Under the pieces are notes generated by a model. It was not told where the DNA came from, searched no databases, and was given only the letters and a program-made list of their open reading frames with translations. The translations under genes were made by a program, and so were the position numbers. DNA of 14,596 bases from Dehalococcoidia bacterium UBA2160 (lineage in GTDB: Bacteria; Chloroflexota; Dehalococcoidia; Lucifugimonadales; UBA1123), in contig DCWO01000113.1 in the NCBI GenBank assembly GCA_002328865.1, positions 1 to 14,596 on the forward strand. Reading direction: 5' to 3'. Within the stretch, counting starts at the first letter, position 1, and every line of letters starts with the position of its first letter. Of the stretch, positions 1 to 6,763 are shown one piece after another.

Positions 1-243
1 AGCTCTCAGGGTCAGAGAGCGATGATCGTCGGCGACGCCCTGCATAGCAAGGTGCAGGTGACGGAGCCCGGCTGGTGCGCCGGCGTCGACACCAACAAGG
101 CTGACAGCACGCGCAGCCGCGAGGATCTGCTGCAACGGGCGGAGTCGGGGGACTACATCGTCGCGTCGGGCCACTTTCACCCTGACGAGCACGTCGGTCG
201 AGTGGTGCTTGCGGAGGGACGGCGATACTGGCAGTCATTGTAG
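1..243 (+). CDS. MBL-fold metallo-hydrolase, C-terminal fragment (cut by window edge)
   Basis: The frame is open from base 1 and stops with TAG at 241-243, giving the last 80 residues of a protein whose start lies left of the window. The ATG at 22 is internal: the codons before it read SSQGQRA and continue smoothly into MIVGDALH, the usual strand carrying the bridging Asp and following His of metallo-beta-lactamase-fold hydrolases. Further on, TEPGWCAGVDTNKA and ASGHFHP match the C-terminal part of the AHL-lactonase/glyoxalase II-like branch, where the last His is a metal ligand. The likely role is a cytoplasmic hydrolase of a lactone, ester or thioester bond, substrate unknown. It lies 82 bp upstream of the first MetE-like gene in the same direction and could be co-transcribed with it. 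The family call is fairly safe; the subfamily is not. Confidence 0.8.
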   Translation, partial: SSQGQRAMIVGDALHSKVQVTEPGWCAGVDTNKADSTRSREDLLQRAESGDYIVASGHFHPDEHVGRVVLAEGRRYWQSL

Positions 244-286
244 CGTCGTGATTGACCGAGTCGAAGCTGACCAACAGCCTGGCGGT

Positions 287-311
287 GATCGGCGGATGAG
301 GTTTTCCGATC
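287..311 (+). repeat. Inverted repeat just upstream of the first MetE-like RBS
   Basis: GATCGG at 287-292 and CCGATC at 306-311 can form a 6-bp stem around a 13-nt loop. It ends directly before the purine-rich Shine-Dalgarno stretch at 312-320. It could tune translation initiation or be chance; there is no U-tract, so it is not a typical terminator. Confidence 0.2.
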
Positions 312-325
312 GGGGGAGGATTGAG

Positions 326-1435
326 ATGACCCAACAGTACCGAGCGGACCACATCGGCAGTTTGCTGAGGCCTGAAGGCGTCAAGAAAGCCCGCCGAGAC
401 TACCTGGAAGGCCGCATCGGCCGAGGACGCCTCGTCGAAGCCGAGGATCGCGCCATCCTCGACGCCTTGGACCGACAGCGTCATATCGGACTGGACGTGT
501 ACACCGATGGTGAATTCAGACGTTCAAGCTTCCAGAACGACCTTGCGGAGTCGATCGAAGGTTACGTCGAGTCTGAGAAACCGTCAGTAGTGCGTATCTG
601 GCGAGGTCCGGGCGGCGACCCACAGGAGCAGGGAACCAATCTCGTTGTGGGAGGCAAGCTCAAGCAGGCAAGGAGGCTAACTGACGCGCAGACGGCGTTT
701 CTGAAGCAAAATGCGCCCGGTCCCATCAAGATGACCGTGCCGAGTCCCAATCAGTTTCCAGCCATCAGCTTTCAACCCGGGGTTACCGACCAGTTCTACG
801 CCACGCGCTCCGATCTGCTGTGGGAGATCGTCAACATCATCAAGGCCGAGATCTCGAACCTCGCCCAAGAGGGTGTGCCTTATATCCAGATCGACGCCCC
901 CAGGTACAGTTACTTTGTAGACGACACCTGGCGGCGCCATCTTGAAGACCTTGGACAGGACCCGGAAAAGGCGTTTGAGGAGGCGGTCGATGCCGACAAC
1001 GCCTGCCTTGAAGGGGCGCAAAGAGAAGGCGCAACATTTGCCATGCACATCTGTCGCGGCAACAATCAGAGCAAGTGGTATGCCCAGGGAGGCTACGAGC
1101 CTATCGCCGAGCGATTGTTTGGCTCGCTCAACGTCGATCGGTTCCTGCTCGAATTCGACACGGAGCGGGCAGGGTCGTTCGAGCCGTTGCGGTTCATCCC
1201 GGACGGCAAAATGATCGGGCTCGGTTTGGTGAGCAGCAAGGATCCGACGTTGGAAGATCAGGACGCACTCTTGCGCCGGATCGATGAAGCGGCCCGATAC
1301 GTTCCTGTGGAGCGGCTCTCATTGAGCCCCCAATGCGGCTTCGCGTCGACCGAGGCGGGCAACCTCTTGACGGAGGATGAGCAGTGGCGAAAGCTGGAGT
1401 TGGTCGTCGAAACAGCCCGCAAAATTTGGGGATGA
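326..1435 (+). CDS. MetE-core (cobalamin-independent methionine synthase II-like) protein 1
   Basis: A 369-residue protein of the cobalamin-independent methionine synthase catalytic-domain family (also called UROD/MetE-like). It is about half the length of full MetE and lacks the N-terminal domain. The substrate-loop start HIGSLLRP is near the N-terminus. The zinc-thiolate ligands are visible: H241-x-C243 in MHICRG, E276 in LLEFD and C337 in PQCGF. Relatives transfer methyl or alkyl groups to or from a Zn-activated thiolate, for example homocysteine methyltransferases and epoxyalkane:CoM transferase; the substrate here is unknown. I chose ATG 326 because GGGGAGGA ends at 320, five bases upstream. 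The in-frame TTG at 209 lies inside the upstream gene and has no homologous extension. It precedes a second MetE-like gene by 48 bp and is clearly more divergent than the following two are from each other. Confidence 0.88.
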   Translation: MTQQYRADHIGSLLRPEGVKKARRDYLEGRIGRGRLVEAEDRAILDALDRQRHIGLDVYTDGEFRRSSFQNDLAESIEGYVESEKPSVVRIWRGPGGDPQEQGTNLVVGGKLKQARRLTDAQTAFLKQNAPGPIKMTVPSPNQFPAISFQPGVTDQFYATRSDLLWEIVNIIKAEISNLAQEGVPYIQIDAPRYSYFVDDTWRRHLEDLGQDPEKAFEEAVDADNACLEGAQREGATFAMHICRGNNQSKWYAQGGYEPIAERLFGSLNVDRFLLEFDTERAGSFEPLRFIPDGKMIGLGLVSSKDPTLEDQDALLRRIDEAARYVPVERLSLSPQCGFASTEAGNLLTEDEQWRKLELVVETARKIWG

Positions 1436-1483
1436 TCGACCTAGTGTTCCGGAGTGTAGGTTGGCTCAGCGCGGAGTATCAAG

Positions 1484-2629
1484 ATGAAACGAAGCACCGA
1501 CCGTATCCTTACGACCCACACGGGCAGCCTGCCGCGGCCTCCTGATCTATTGGCCATGATCGAGGCGAAGGACGACGGCGAACCGTACGATGAGGCGGCC
1601 CTGGCCCAGAGGGTCCGGACCGCCGTCGCCGAGGTCGTCCGGAAACAGGTCGACTCCGGCGTCGACATAGTCAGCGACGGCGAGATGGGCAAACCGAGCT
1701 TCGCGACCTACGTGAAGGACAGGTTGAGCGGTTTCGGCGGCGAAAACCCCGAGCCGCGAGTCTTCGCCGACCGGGCAGAGTTTCCCGCCTGGGCTGCGTT
1801 GGCCGCTCGGAGCCGGCTCGCCGCCGACACCAGACCGGCGTGCGACGGGCCGCTCGCGTGGAAGGACAAGGCCGCAGCCGAATCGGACATCTCCAACATG
1901 AAGGCCGCCGTTGAGTCCGAGAACCCTGTGGATGCGTTTGTGCCGTCCGCGTCTCTCGGCATCATCGCCGAGATAATGGTCAACGAATACTACCCCAGCG
2001 AAGAGACCTATTTATACGCGTTGGCGGACGTCATGAAAGAGGAGTACCAGGCGATCACCAACGCCGGTCTCGTACTCCAGATCGACGCTCCCGACGCGGC
2101 GATGGGACGGCACTCGCAGTTTTGGGACAGGCCTCTGGCAGACTTTCGGAGCGCCCTCGCACTCCGAATAGAGGCGCTCAACCACGCCCTTGCCGGCATT
2201 CCTGAAGAGCAAGTGCGCTTTCACATCTGCTGGGGCAACTACGAGGGGCCGCACAACCACGACGTACCGCTGGGGGACATCGTCGACCTTGTGTTGAAAG
2301 TCCGAGCGGCCGCATACTCGGTCGAGGCCTCGAATCCGCGACACGCCCACGAATGGCAGGTCTGGCAAGACGTGAAGCTTCCGGCAGGCAAGGTGCTCAT
2401 CCCCGGAGTCGTTGATTCGACCACCAACTTCATCGAACACCCGGAGGTCGTGGCACAGCGGATACTGCAGTACGCCAAGATCGTAGGCCGCGGGCAGGTT
2501 ATCGCGGGAATGGACTGCGGCTTCGGAACGTCCGCAGGGGCGCCAAGGGTCGATCCCGAAATCATGTGGGCCAAATTCAATGCCATGGCAGAGGGCGCCG
2601 AGATAGCAACGAAACAGCTCTGGGCATAG
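1484..2629 (+). CDS. MetE-core (cobalamin-independent methionine synthase II-like) protein 2
   Basis: A 381-residue single-domain MetE-like protein. It opens with RSTDRILTTHTGSLPRP, the hallmark N-terminus of the short 'methionine synthase II' (YxjG/YxjH-type) group. Zinc ligands are H247-x-C249 in FHICWG, E281 in SVEASNPR and C345 in MDCGFG. The reaction expected from the family is thiol alkylation or de-alkylation through a zinc-bound thiolate, in the cytoplasm; no methyl donor or acceptor can be assigned. ATG 1484 is preceded by GGAG at 1473-1476, seven bases away. It sits 48 bp after MetE-like 1 and 59 bp before MetE-like 3, so the three probably form one transcript. Extensive residue identity with the next gene shows the two arose by tandem duplication, for example GEPYDEAALA near residue 30 and EASNPRH near 283. 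Confidence 0.9.
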   Translation: MKRSTDRILTTHTGSLPRPPDLLAMIEAKDDGEPYDEAALAQRVRTAVAEVVRKQVDSGVDIVSDGEMGKPSFATYVKDRLSGFGGENPEPRVFADRAEFPAWAALAARSRLAADTRPACDGPLAWKDKAAAESDISNMKAAVESENPVDAFVPSASLGIIAEIMVNEYYPSEETYLYALADVMKEEYQAITNAGLVLQIDAPDAAMGRHSQFWDRPLADFRSALALRIEALNHALAGIPEEQVRFHICWGNYEGPHNHDVPLGDIVDLVLKVRAAAYSVEASNPRHAHEWQVWQDVKLPAGKVLIPGVVDSTTNFIEHPEVVAQRILQYAKIVGRGQVIAGMDCGFGTSAGAPRVDPEIMWAKFNAMAEGAEIATKQLWA

Positions 2630-2676
2630 CCCGGATTGACTGCGGGCACGGATGTGCGACGGCACAGGGAGTTGAA

Positions 2677-2683
2677 GGAGAGG
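2677..2683 (+). promoter_or_regulatory. Shine-Dalgarno that points to an ATC start codon
   Basis: GGAGAGG is a strong ribosome-binding site. The only codon at normal spacing (five bases) in the correct frame is ATC at 2689-2691. No ATG, GTG or TTG in that frame lies between 2569 and 2760. See the entry for the third MetE-like gene. Confidence 0.6.
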
Positions 2684-2688
2684 CGGGC

Positions 2689-3825
2689 ATCAGGCGGAGC
2701 ACTGAACGAATTCTCACGACCCACGCCGGAAGTCTGGCTCGGCCAGCCGACCTTCGAGAGATGGTGATCGCCAAAAATGGCGGCGAGCCTTATGACGAGG
2801 CCGCCCTGGCCGGACGCCTGCGAAGCGCGGTCATCCAAGTCGTCCAACAGCAGGTCGAATCCGGCCTCGACAGCATCAACGACGGAGAGTTCAGCAAGTT
2901 CAACTTCACGAGTTACGCCCGAGAACGCCTCAGCGGGCACGAGCAACGAACTGCTGTGCCGGGTGAGGTCCTGTCGAAGATATACGGCCGAGACGCGCTG
3001 GAGTTCCCGGAGTATTTCGAAGGGAGAGGCAATCTTGGTGGAGCCGAGGTCATTTGCACAGGACCCCTCACGTACATCGGCCACACGGCATTGCAGGCCG
3101 ACATCGACAACTTCAAGGTTGCTCTCCAAGGCGTCGAAGACACGGAAGCTTTTTTGCCGGCCGTCGCTCCCGGCACGATCGAGCACTGGATGGAGAACAG
3201 CTACTACGAAAAGGACGAGGATGTCCTCAATGCGATCGCCGACGCGATGCACGAGGAGTACAAGGCGATCACCGACGCTGGCTTCCTGCTCCAGATCGAC
3301 GACCCGGATCTGGCGGACGCCTGGCAGATTCACCCCGAAATGAGCGTCGCCCAATACCGAGCGTTCGCCGAGCTCCGCATCGAAGCGCTCAACTACGCTC
3401 TGCGCGACATCCCCGAAGAGTCGATTCGCTTCCACATGTGCTGGGGGAGTTACCACGGACCCCACGTCTACGACATTGCCCTTACTGACATCATTAACAT
3501 CATCCTGAAAGTCAAGGCGGTGGGTTACTCAATAGAAGCTTCGAATCCGCGGCACGAGCACGAATGGCGTGTGTTTGAGGACGTCAAGCTTCCTGACGGC
3601 AAATCGCTGATCCCCGGCGTCGTCGGTCACGCCAGCGACTTTGTCGAGCATCCCGAACTGATCGCGCAGCGGCTCGTGAGGTACGGGCAGATTGTCGGAC
3701 GCGAGAACGTTATCGCCGGAACCGATTGCGGGTTGGGCACGAGAGTAGGGCATCCCAAAATCGCCTGGGCAAAATTCGAAGCCTTGGCTGAGGGCGCTGC
3801 ATTGGCGACGAAGCAGCTTTGGTGA
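2689..3825 (+). CDS. MetE-core protein 3, probable ATC start
   Basis: A 378-residue paralogue of the preceding gene if counted from the ATC at 2689. Residue-by-residue alignment puts this Ile exactly on the start Met of its neighbour: I-RRSTERILTTHAGS against M-KRSTDRILTTHTGS. A good Shine-Dalgarno sits five bases upstream. The only standard in-frame upstream start is GTG 2566, which has no ribosome-binding site, overlaps the previous gene by 64 bases and adds 41 residues without similarity to the paralogue. The next Met (2761) would remove the conserved TTHAGSL loop. Zinc ligands are intact: H249-x-C251 in FHMCWG, E283 in SIEASNPR and C347 in TDCGLG. Role: thiol alkyl- or methyltransfer by family; substrate unknown. 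The body of the gene is certain. The start is either a rare initiation codon or a base error or mutation (ATG to ATC). Confidence 0.87.
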   Translation: MRRSTERILTTHAGSLARPADLREMVIAKNGGEPYDEAALAGRLRSAVIQVVQQQVESGLDSINDGEFSKFNFTSYARERLSGHEQRTAVPGEVLSKIYGRDALEFPEYFEGRGNLGGAEVICTGPLTYIGHTALQADIDNFKVALQGVEDTEAFLPAVAPGTIEHWMENSYYEKDEDVLNAIADAMHEEYKAITDAGFLLQIDDPDLADAWQIHPEMSVAQYRAFAELRIEALNYALRDIPEESIRFHMCWGSYHGPHVYDIALTDIINIILKVKAVGYSIEASNPRHEHEWRVFEDVKLPDGKSLIPGVVGHASDFVEHPELIAQRLVRYGQIVGRENVIAGTDCGLGTRVGHPKIAWAKFEALAEGAALATKQLW

Positions 3826-4022
3826 TGAGATCTCGATCGGGACACGCAATGTTTCCGGCTGCTGAAAGGCGGCGGCGCAATCTTCCCGTCGTCAAGTCCG
3901 CGCGCGACATCGGCTATCGTCTCGCCGTTTTCATGCCCGCCAGTTGTGGCCACGTCACACTCGTTTGACGTTGGTCTGCAATACGAAACCGCATACGCGG
4001 ATCTACTCGGTTCCTCAGCGCA

Positions 4023-4520
4023 TCACCCTTCTGGGACCCACCAGCCGTCGTCGTCTTGGAGCAGAGCGCGGGTTCGGTTGATCTCACCGGCGTGATACAG
4101 ATCGTGTTCTATCATCGTCACGATCAGATGATAGGTCGACACCTGGTCTCCCCAGTGGGCTTTGCGTGGCGCTTTCAGCTCCCGGTCGTCTTGCAATTCC
4201 GCGATGCAAGCCGTCAGGTAGCTGTGCGCCTCGCCCAGCCATTGGGTTGCGGCCTGAAGCGTGGCAAGCCGTTCTGGCCCTGGGTTGGCAGGAGGGTCTG
4301 AGTAGTCCATGTCTGCGCCTTTGAAGCCGTGGTTGGCGTACATGAACTTGAACATCCCAACGTGCAGCGTGATCTCGCGGATCGAACGCTTCGCGCCCAT
4401 GGGCAACGCATTCCAGGATTCCTCGCGGACCGTGGCCAGGTTGTCGAGCAACGCATGTTCGTTGCCGGCAAACGCCCTTTCCATGAGTCGCGCTAAGATG
4501 TCAATCTGCGGTCTTGCCAT
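4023..4520 (-). CDS. DinB-superfamily protein (putative metal-dependent thiol S-transferase-like)
   Basis: A 165-residue four-helix-bundle protein of the DinB/YfiT superfamily. The three expected metal-binding histidines are visible: H53 in EITLHVGMF, and H139 and H143 in the typical motif EHDLYHAGEI. Characterised relatives are bacillithiol or mycothiol S-transferases and mycothiol-dependent maleylpyruvate isomerase; many others are unassigned. The start is ATG at 4520-4518, beginning MARPQIDIL. The longer frame begins only at a TTG (4562) without a better ribosome-binding site. Its own Shine-Dalgarno is weak (AGGCGA). It is transcribed divergently from the EthD gene, with a strong candidate promoter about 80 bp upstream, and converges on the MetE-like genes. 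Confidence 0.82.
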   Translation of the reverse strand: MARPQIDILARLMERAFAGNEHALLDNLATVREESWNALPMGAKRSIREITLHVGMFKFMYANHGFKGADMDYSDPPANPGPERLATLQAATQWLGEAHSYLTACIAELQDDRELKAPRKAHWGDQVSTYHLIVTMIEHDLYHAGEINRTRALLQDDDGWWVPEG

Positions 4521-4603
4521 TTCGCCTGACCCCGCGTCTGCAACCGTCGTTTCCCACGTCAAACCGCGCGCCTACAACGAGCCCGCATTCCCTGACACCG
4601 ACG

Positions 4604-4632
4604 ATTGTACGGGCGCTCCGGAACGCGGTCAA
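4604..4632 (-). promoter_or_regulatory. Sigma70-like promoter for the DinB gene
   Basis: Read on the minus strand, TTGACC (4632-4627), a 17-bp spacer and TACAAT (4609-4604) match the -35 and -10 consensus at five of six positions each. The predicted start near 4597 would leave a leader of about 75 bases before the DinB ATG. Confidence 0.55.
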
Positions 4633-4646
4633 ACAAGGCGGTGTAC

Positions 4647-4656
4647 CTGCCGGCAG
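4647..4656. repeat. 10-bp perfect palindrome between divergent promoters
   Basis: CTGCCGGCAG is a perfect palindrome. It lies between the -35 boxes of the leftward (4627-4632) and rightward (4663-4668) candidate promoters, where a dimeric regulator could act on both genes. Binding is inferred, not shown. Confidence 0.35.
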
Positions 4657-4662
4657 CCGTGG

Positions 4663-4691
4663 TTGCGCTCTCAGGACGCCGACGTTAAGAT
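4663..4691 (+). promoter_or_regulatory. Candidate promoter for the EthD gene
   Basis: TTGCGC (4663-4668), 17 bp, TAAGAT (4686-4691): three of six and four of six consensus matches. The predicted transcript would begin near 4698, about 37 bases before the chosen ATG 4735. This makes the earlier in-frame ATG at 4690 unlikely to be used. Confidence 0.35.
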
Positions 4692-4734
4692 GCCGATTGA
4701 CGGCCCAACCCCCAGCACTCGATCGGAGCTGACT

Positions 4735-5481
4735 ATGGCCACCTCGGCAACCTTCTCGCCGCCCGAAGCGACTCAGGGCGCAAAGATGATGTACCTCATC
4801 AGGCGCAAACCCGCCACTTCTCGAGAGCAGTTAGTGGCCCATTGGTACGCTAATCACATGCCCAAAGTGATTCAGGGAGCGCGGAATCAGGCCGCGCAAG
4901 GCAATCCCCACGCCCTCCGATACATCGTCACGCTCTACGACGCGGACGAAAGCGGCGAGCATGTGTGGGACGGCGTCGCCCAGTTGTTGTGGGACGAGCC
5001 TCCGCCAAGGTCGGCGACCCCACACGGAACAACGCCGACGGACTCGTTCCAGCAAGCAGCAGAACCCTACGTACCCTGGGCGACCACCGAGTATGTGGTG
5101 ATGGAGGGCTCAAACGACCTCAAAGTGGAGCCCTTGACCCTCGACGCGCCGTTCCCCTGCACTCGGTCCGGCTTCTACAAGGTGACCTTCCTTGTGAAGG
5201 CCAAAGAAGGCTCGGACTTCGACAAGTTCTTCGCCCATTGGCTGGACGTCCACGCGGCCAACGTGAAGTCCGTGGTCGAACAGGTTGGAGGCTTCAGGTA
5301 CGTCGTGAACCACAGCATCGACCCCGCGACCGAACCCTACGCCGGCATGGCGGAGATCTACTTCCGCGACGAGGCAGGATGGGCGGGATACCGCGAGCTC
5401 ATCAAGCCCGACGGCATGGGCGAGTGGGTGGCCGAAAGCCTCATATTAGGCGGCCGAACGGAGATGATCGGCATCCCTTAA
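4735..5481 (+). CDS. EthD-like protein with two ferredoxin-like (dimeric alpha+beta barrel) domains
   Basis: A 248-residue protein made of two EthD-type halves. Domain 1 (about residues 18-130) starts MMYLIRRKPATS and carries H36-W-x3-H41. Domain 2 (about 148-245) starts GFYKVTFLVKAK and carries H168-W-x3-H173, so the same HWxxxH signature occurs twice. EthD was first described next to an ethyl-tert-butyl-ether cytochrome P450 system; homologues are small dimeric barrels that often accompany catabolic genes, and their chemistry is mostly unknown. A fused tandem of two domains would form a pseudo-dimer in one chain. ATG 4735 was chosen because GGAG (4725-4728) is six bases upstream. It is divergent from the DinB gene and converges on the CoA-transferase operon, with only 34 bp between stop codons. 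Confidence 0.82.
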   Translation: MATSATFSPPEATQGAKMMYLIRRKPATSREQLVAHWYANHMPKVIQGARNQAAQGNPHALRYIVTLYDADESGEHVWDGVAQLLWDEPPPRSATPHGTTPTDSFQQAAEPYVPWATTEYVVMEGSNDLKVEPLTLDAPFPCTRSGFYKVTFLVKAKEGSDFDKFFAHWLDVHAANVKSVVEQVGGFRYVVNHSIDPATEPYAGMAEIYFRDEAGWAGYRELIKPDGMGEWVAESLILGGRTEMIGIP

Positions 5482-5515
5482 CCGGGTGTTGGAGCTACTT
5501 CTCCGGCGACGAAGC

Positions 5516-6739
5516 TTAAAAGAAGACGCCGGCATCCTGGAGCTTCTGCATTCGTTTGGTTGACACGCCCAGGATCTCGCCGAGGATGTACTCGTTGTGT
5601 TCGCCGATCAACGGTGCCGTGCGGCGGATTTCGCCTTGGGTTTCCGAGAACTTGGCCACTGGCCCCTCTGTTCTTAATGTGCCGATGCTGCGGTCGGGAT
5701 GCCATGCGTCCACGAAATAGCCGCGGTGTTTCAGTTGCTCGTCGTGCACCATCATGTCGACGACGTTCTCGACGACGGCGGCCTCTATTCGGACGGCTTG
5801 AAGCGCCGCCATGGCGTCTTCGGCGCTGCGCTCCTTGGTCCACCGCTTGACCTCTTGCTCCAGCTCGCGCCAGTTCTCCTGCCGGTCCGACAGCAAGGCG
5901 AACCGCGGGTCTTCAAGCAGGTCTCGTCGTTCGATGGCTGAGCAGAACACCGGCCATTCTTCTTCGGTGTAGACTCGGATGGCAACCCACCGCTCGTCGC
6001 CCTGGCATGGGAACGCGCCCTCCACCGAGGCCGAGGTGTGAGGCAGGCGGTTGCCGTTGGGTTGTGGCTCGGCGCCGTTGGCCGTGTACTCCAGGAACGC
6101 GCTGCCCATGACGTGCGTCGTGGACGTGAGCTGCGTGCCGTCGATGTACTGTCCCTCGCCGGTCTCGCTCCGGTGTTCGAGGGCCATGCAGATGGCCGCG
6201 GCGCCCTGGAGTCCGGTCGTCGTGTCTCCCCACGAGCCCGCAACCACCGGCACGTCATTCTCGTATCCGGACAGATACGTGTAACCCGACATCGCCTGAG
6301 GGATGTGAAAGTGGGAAGCGTAGTCTTTGTAGGGACCGGTCTGACCGAACCCGGACATGCTCAAGCCGATGATGTCCGGGCGGGCTTCGCGCATGTCCTC
6401 GAAGGCAAGGCCCCACCTCTTGAGCACGCCGCCCCTGAAGTTCTCGGTCACGACGTCGCTGACCGAGATCAGGTCCTTGATAAGTCCCAGACCCTCCGGA
6501 TCGCGGGCGTTGATCGTTAGGCTCAGCTTGTTGCGGTTGAAATTGTCGAACGCGCCGTAAGGAAAAGGATCGGGCTGGTCATTGGTTCGATTGACGTAGT
6601 TTCGGTGCGGGTCCGGCCGGTTTCGGGCCTCGATTTTGATGACCTCGGCACCCATGTCCGCCAGGGTCCTGGTGCAGAACGGACCCGCCAGCACCCACGT
6701 GAAGTCGGTGATTCGAATTTCGGTCAGTGGTCCACTCAT
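5516..6739 (-). CDS. Family III (CaiB/BaiF) CoA-transferase, catalytic-Asp-bearing subunit
   Basis: A 407-residue protein of the formyl-CoA-transferase/CaiB class. These enzymes move CoA between an acyl-CoA and a free carboxylic acid, forming an interlocked dimer. Visible landmarks are GPFCTRTLADMGAEVIKIE near residues 19-37, SGFGQTGPY at 129-137, and the active-site segment GDTTTG, in which D172 lines up with catalytic Asp169 of formyl-CoA transferase. GEGQYIDGTQL and APLIGEHNE near the C-terminus are also typical. The length is normal for the family. ATG 6739 has GGAGG six bases upstream. It starts 24 bp after the stop of the second CoA-transferase, so the two are almost certainly co-expressed. 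The carboxylate substrate cannot be told. Confidence 0.92.
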   Translation of the reverse strand: MSGPLTEIRITDFTWVLAGPFCTRTLADMGAEVIKIEARNRPDPHRNYVNRTNDQPDPFPYGAFDNFNRNKLSLTINARDPEGLGLIKDLISVSDVVTENFRGGVLKRWGLAFEDMREARPDIIGLSMSGFGQTGPYKDYASHFHIPQAMSGYTYLSGYENDVPVVAGSWGDTTTGLQGAAAICMALEHRSETGEGQYIDGTQLTSTTHVMGSAFLEYTANGAEPQPNGNRLPHTSASVEGAFPCQGDERWVAIRVYTEEEWPVFCSAIERRDLLEDPRFALLSDRQENWRELEQEVKRWTKERSAEDAMAALQAVRIEAAVVENVVDMMVHDEQLKHRGYFVDAWHPDRSIGTLRTEGPVAKFSETQGEIRRTAPLIGEHNEYILGEILGVSTKRMQKLQDAGVFF

Positions 6740-6763
6740 GTCGGTCCTCCGGCTTTTATACGC

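Noticed and set aside
209..325. Upstream extension of MetE-like 1 to a TTG at 209.
   Set aside because: It overlaps the MBL-fold gene and ignores the strong ribosome site directly before ATG 326.
2239..3465. A 408-codon open frame on the minus strand.
   Set aside because: It is antisense to MetE-like 2 and 3, whose motifs and zinc ligands are clear. GC-rich codon use keeps the opposite strand open, and the translation matches no family.
3627..4022. The reading frame after the DinB stop stays open for about 130 codons on the minus strand, with a passage reading TTGGHENGETIADVAR.
   Set aside because: Half of it is antisense to MetE-like 3, DinB is full length without it, and I recognise no domain. 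It could be a remnant but cannot be supported.
4309..4734. Upstream extension of the EthD gene, including ATG 4690.
   Set aside because: The longer frame runs antisense through the DinB gene, and ATG 4690 lies within the candidate -10 box. GGAG supports ATG 4735.
5482..5515. Possible bidirectional terminator between the convergent EthD and CoA-transferase genes.
   Set aside because: Only a 4-bp GGAG/CTCC pairing and no T-run are visible.
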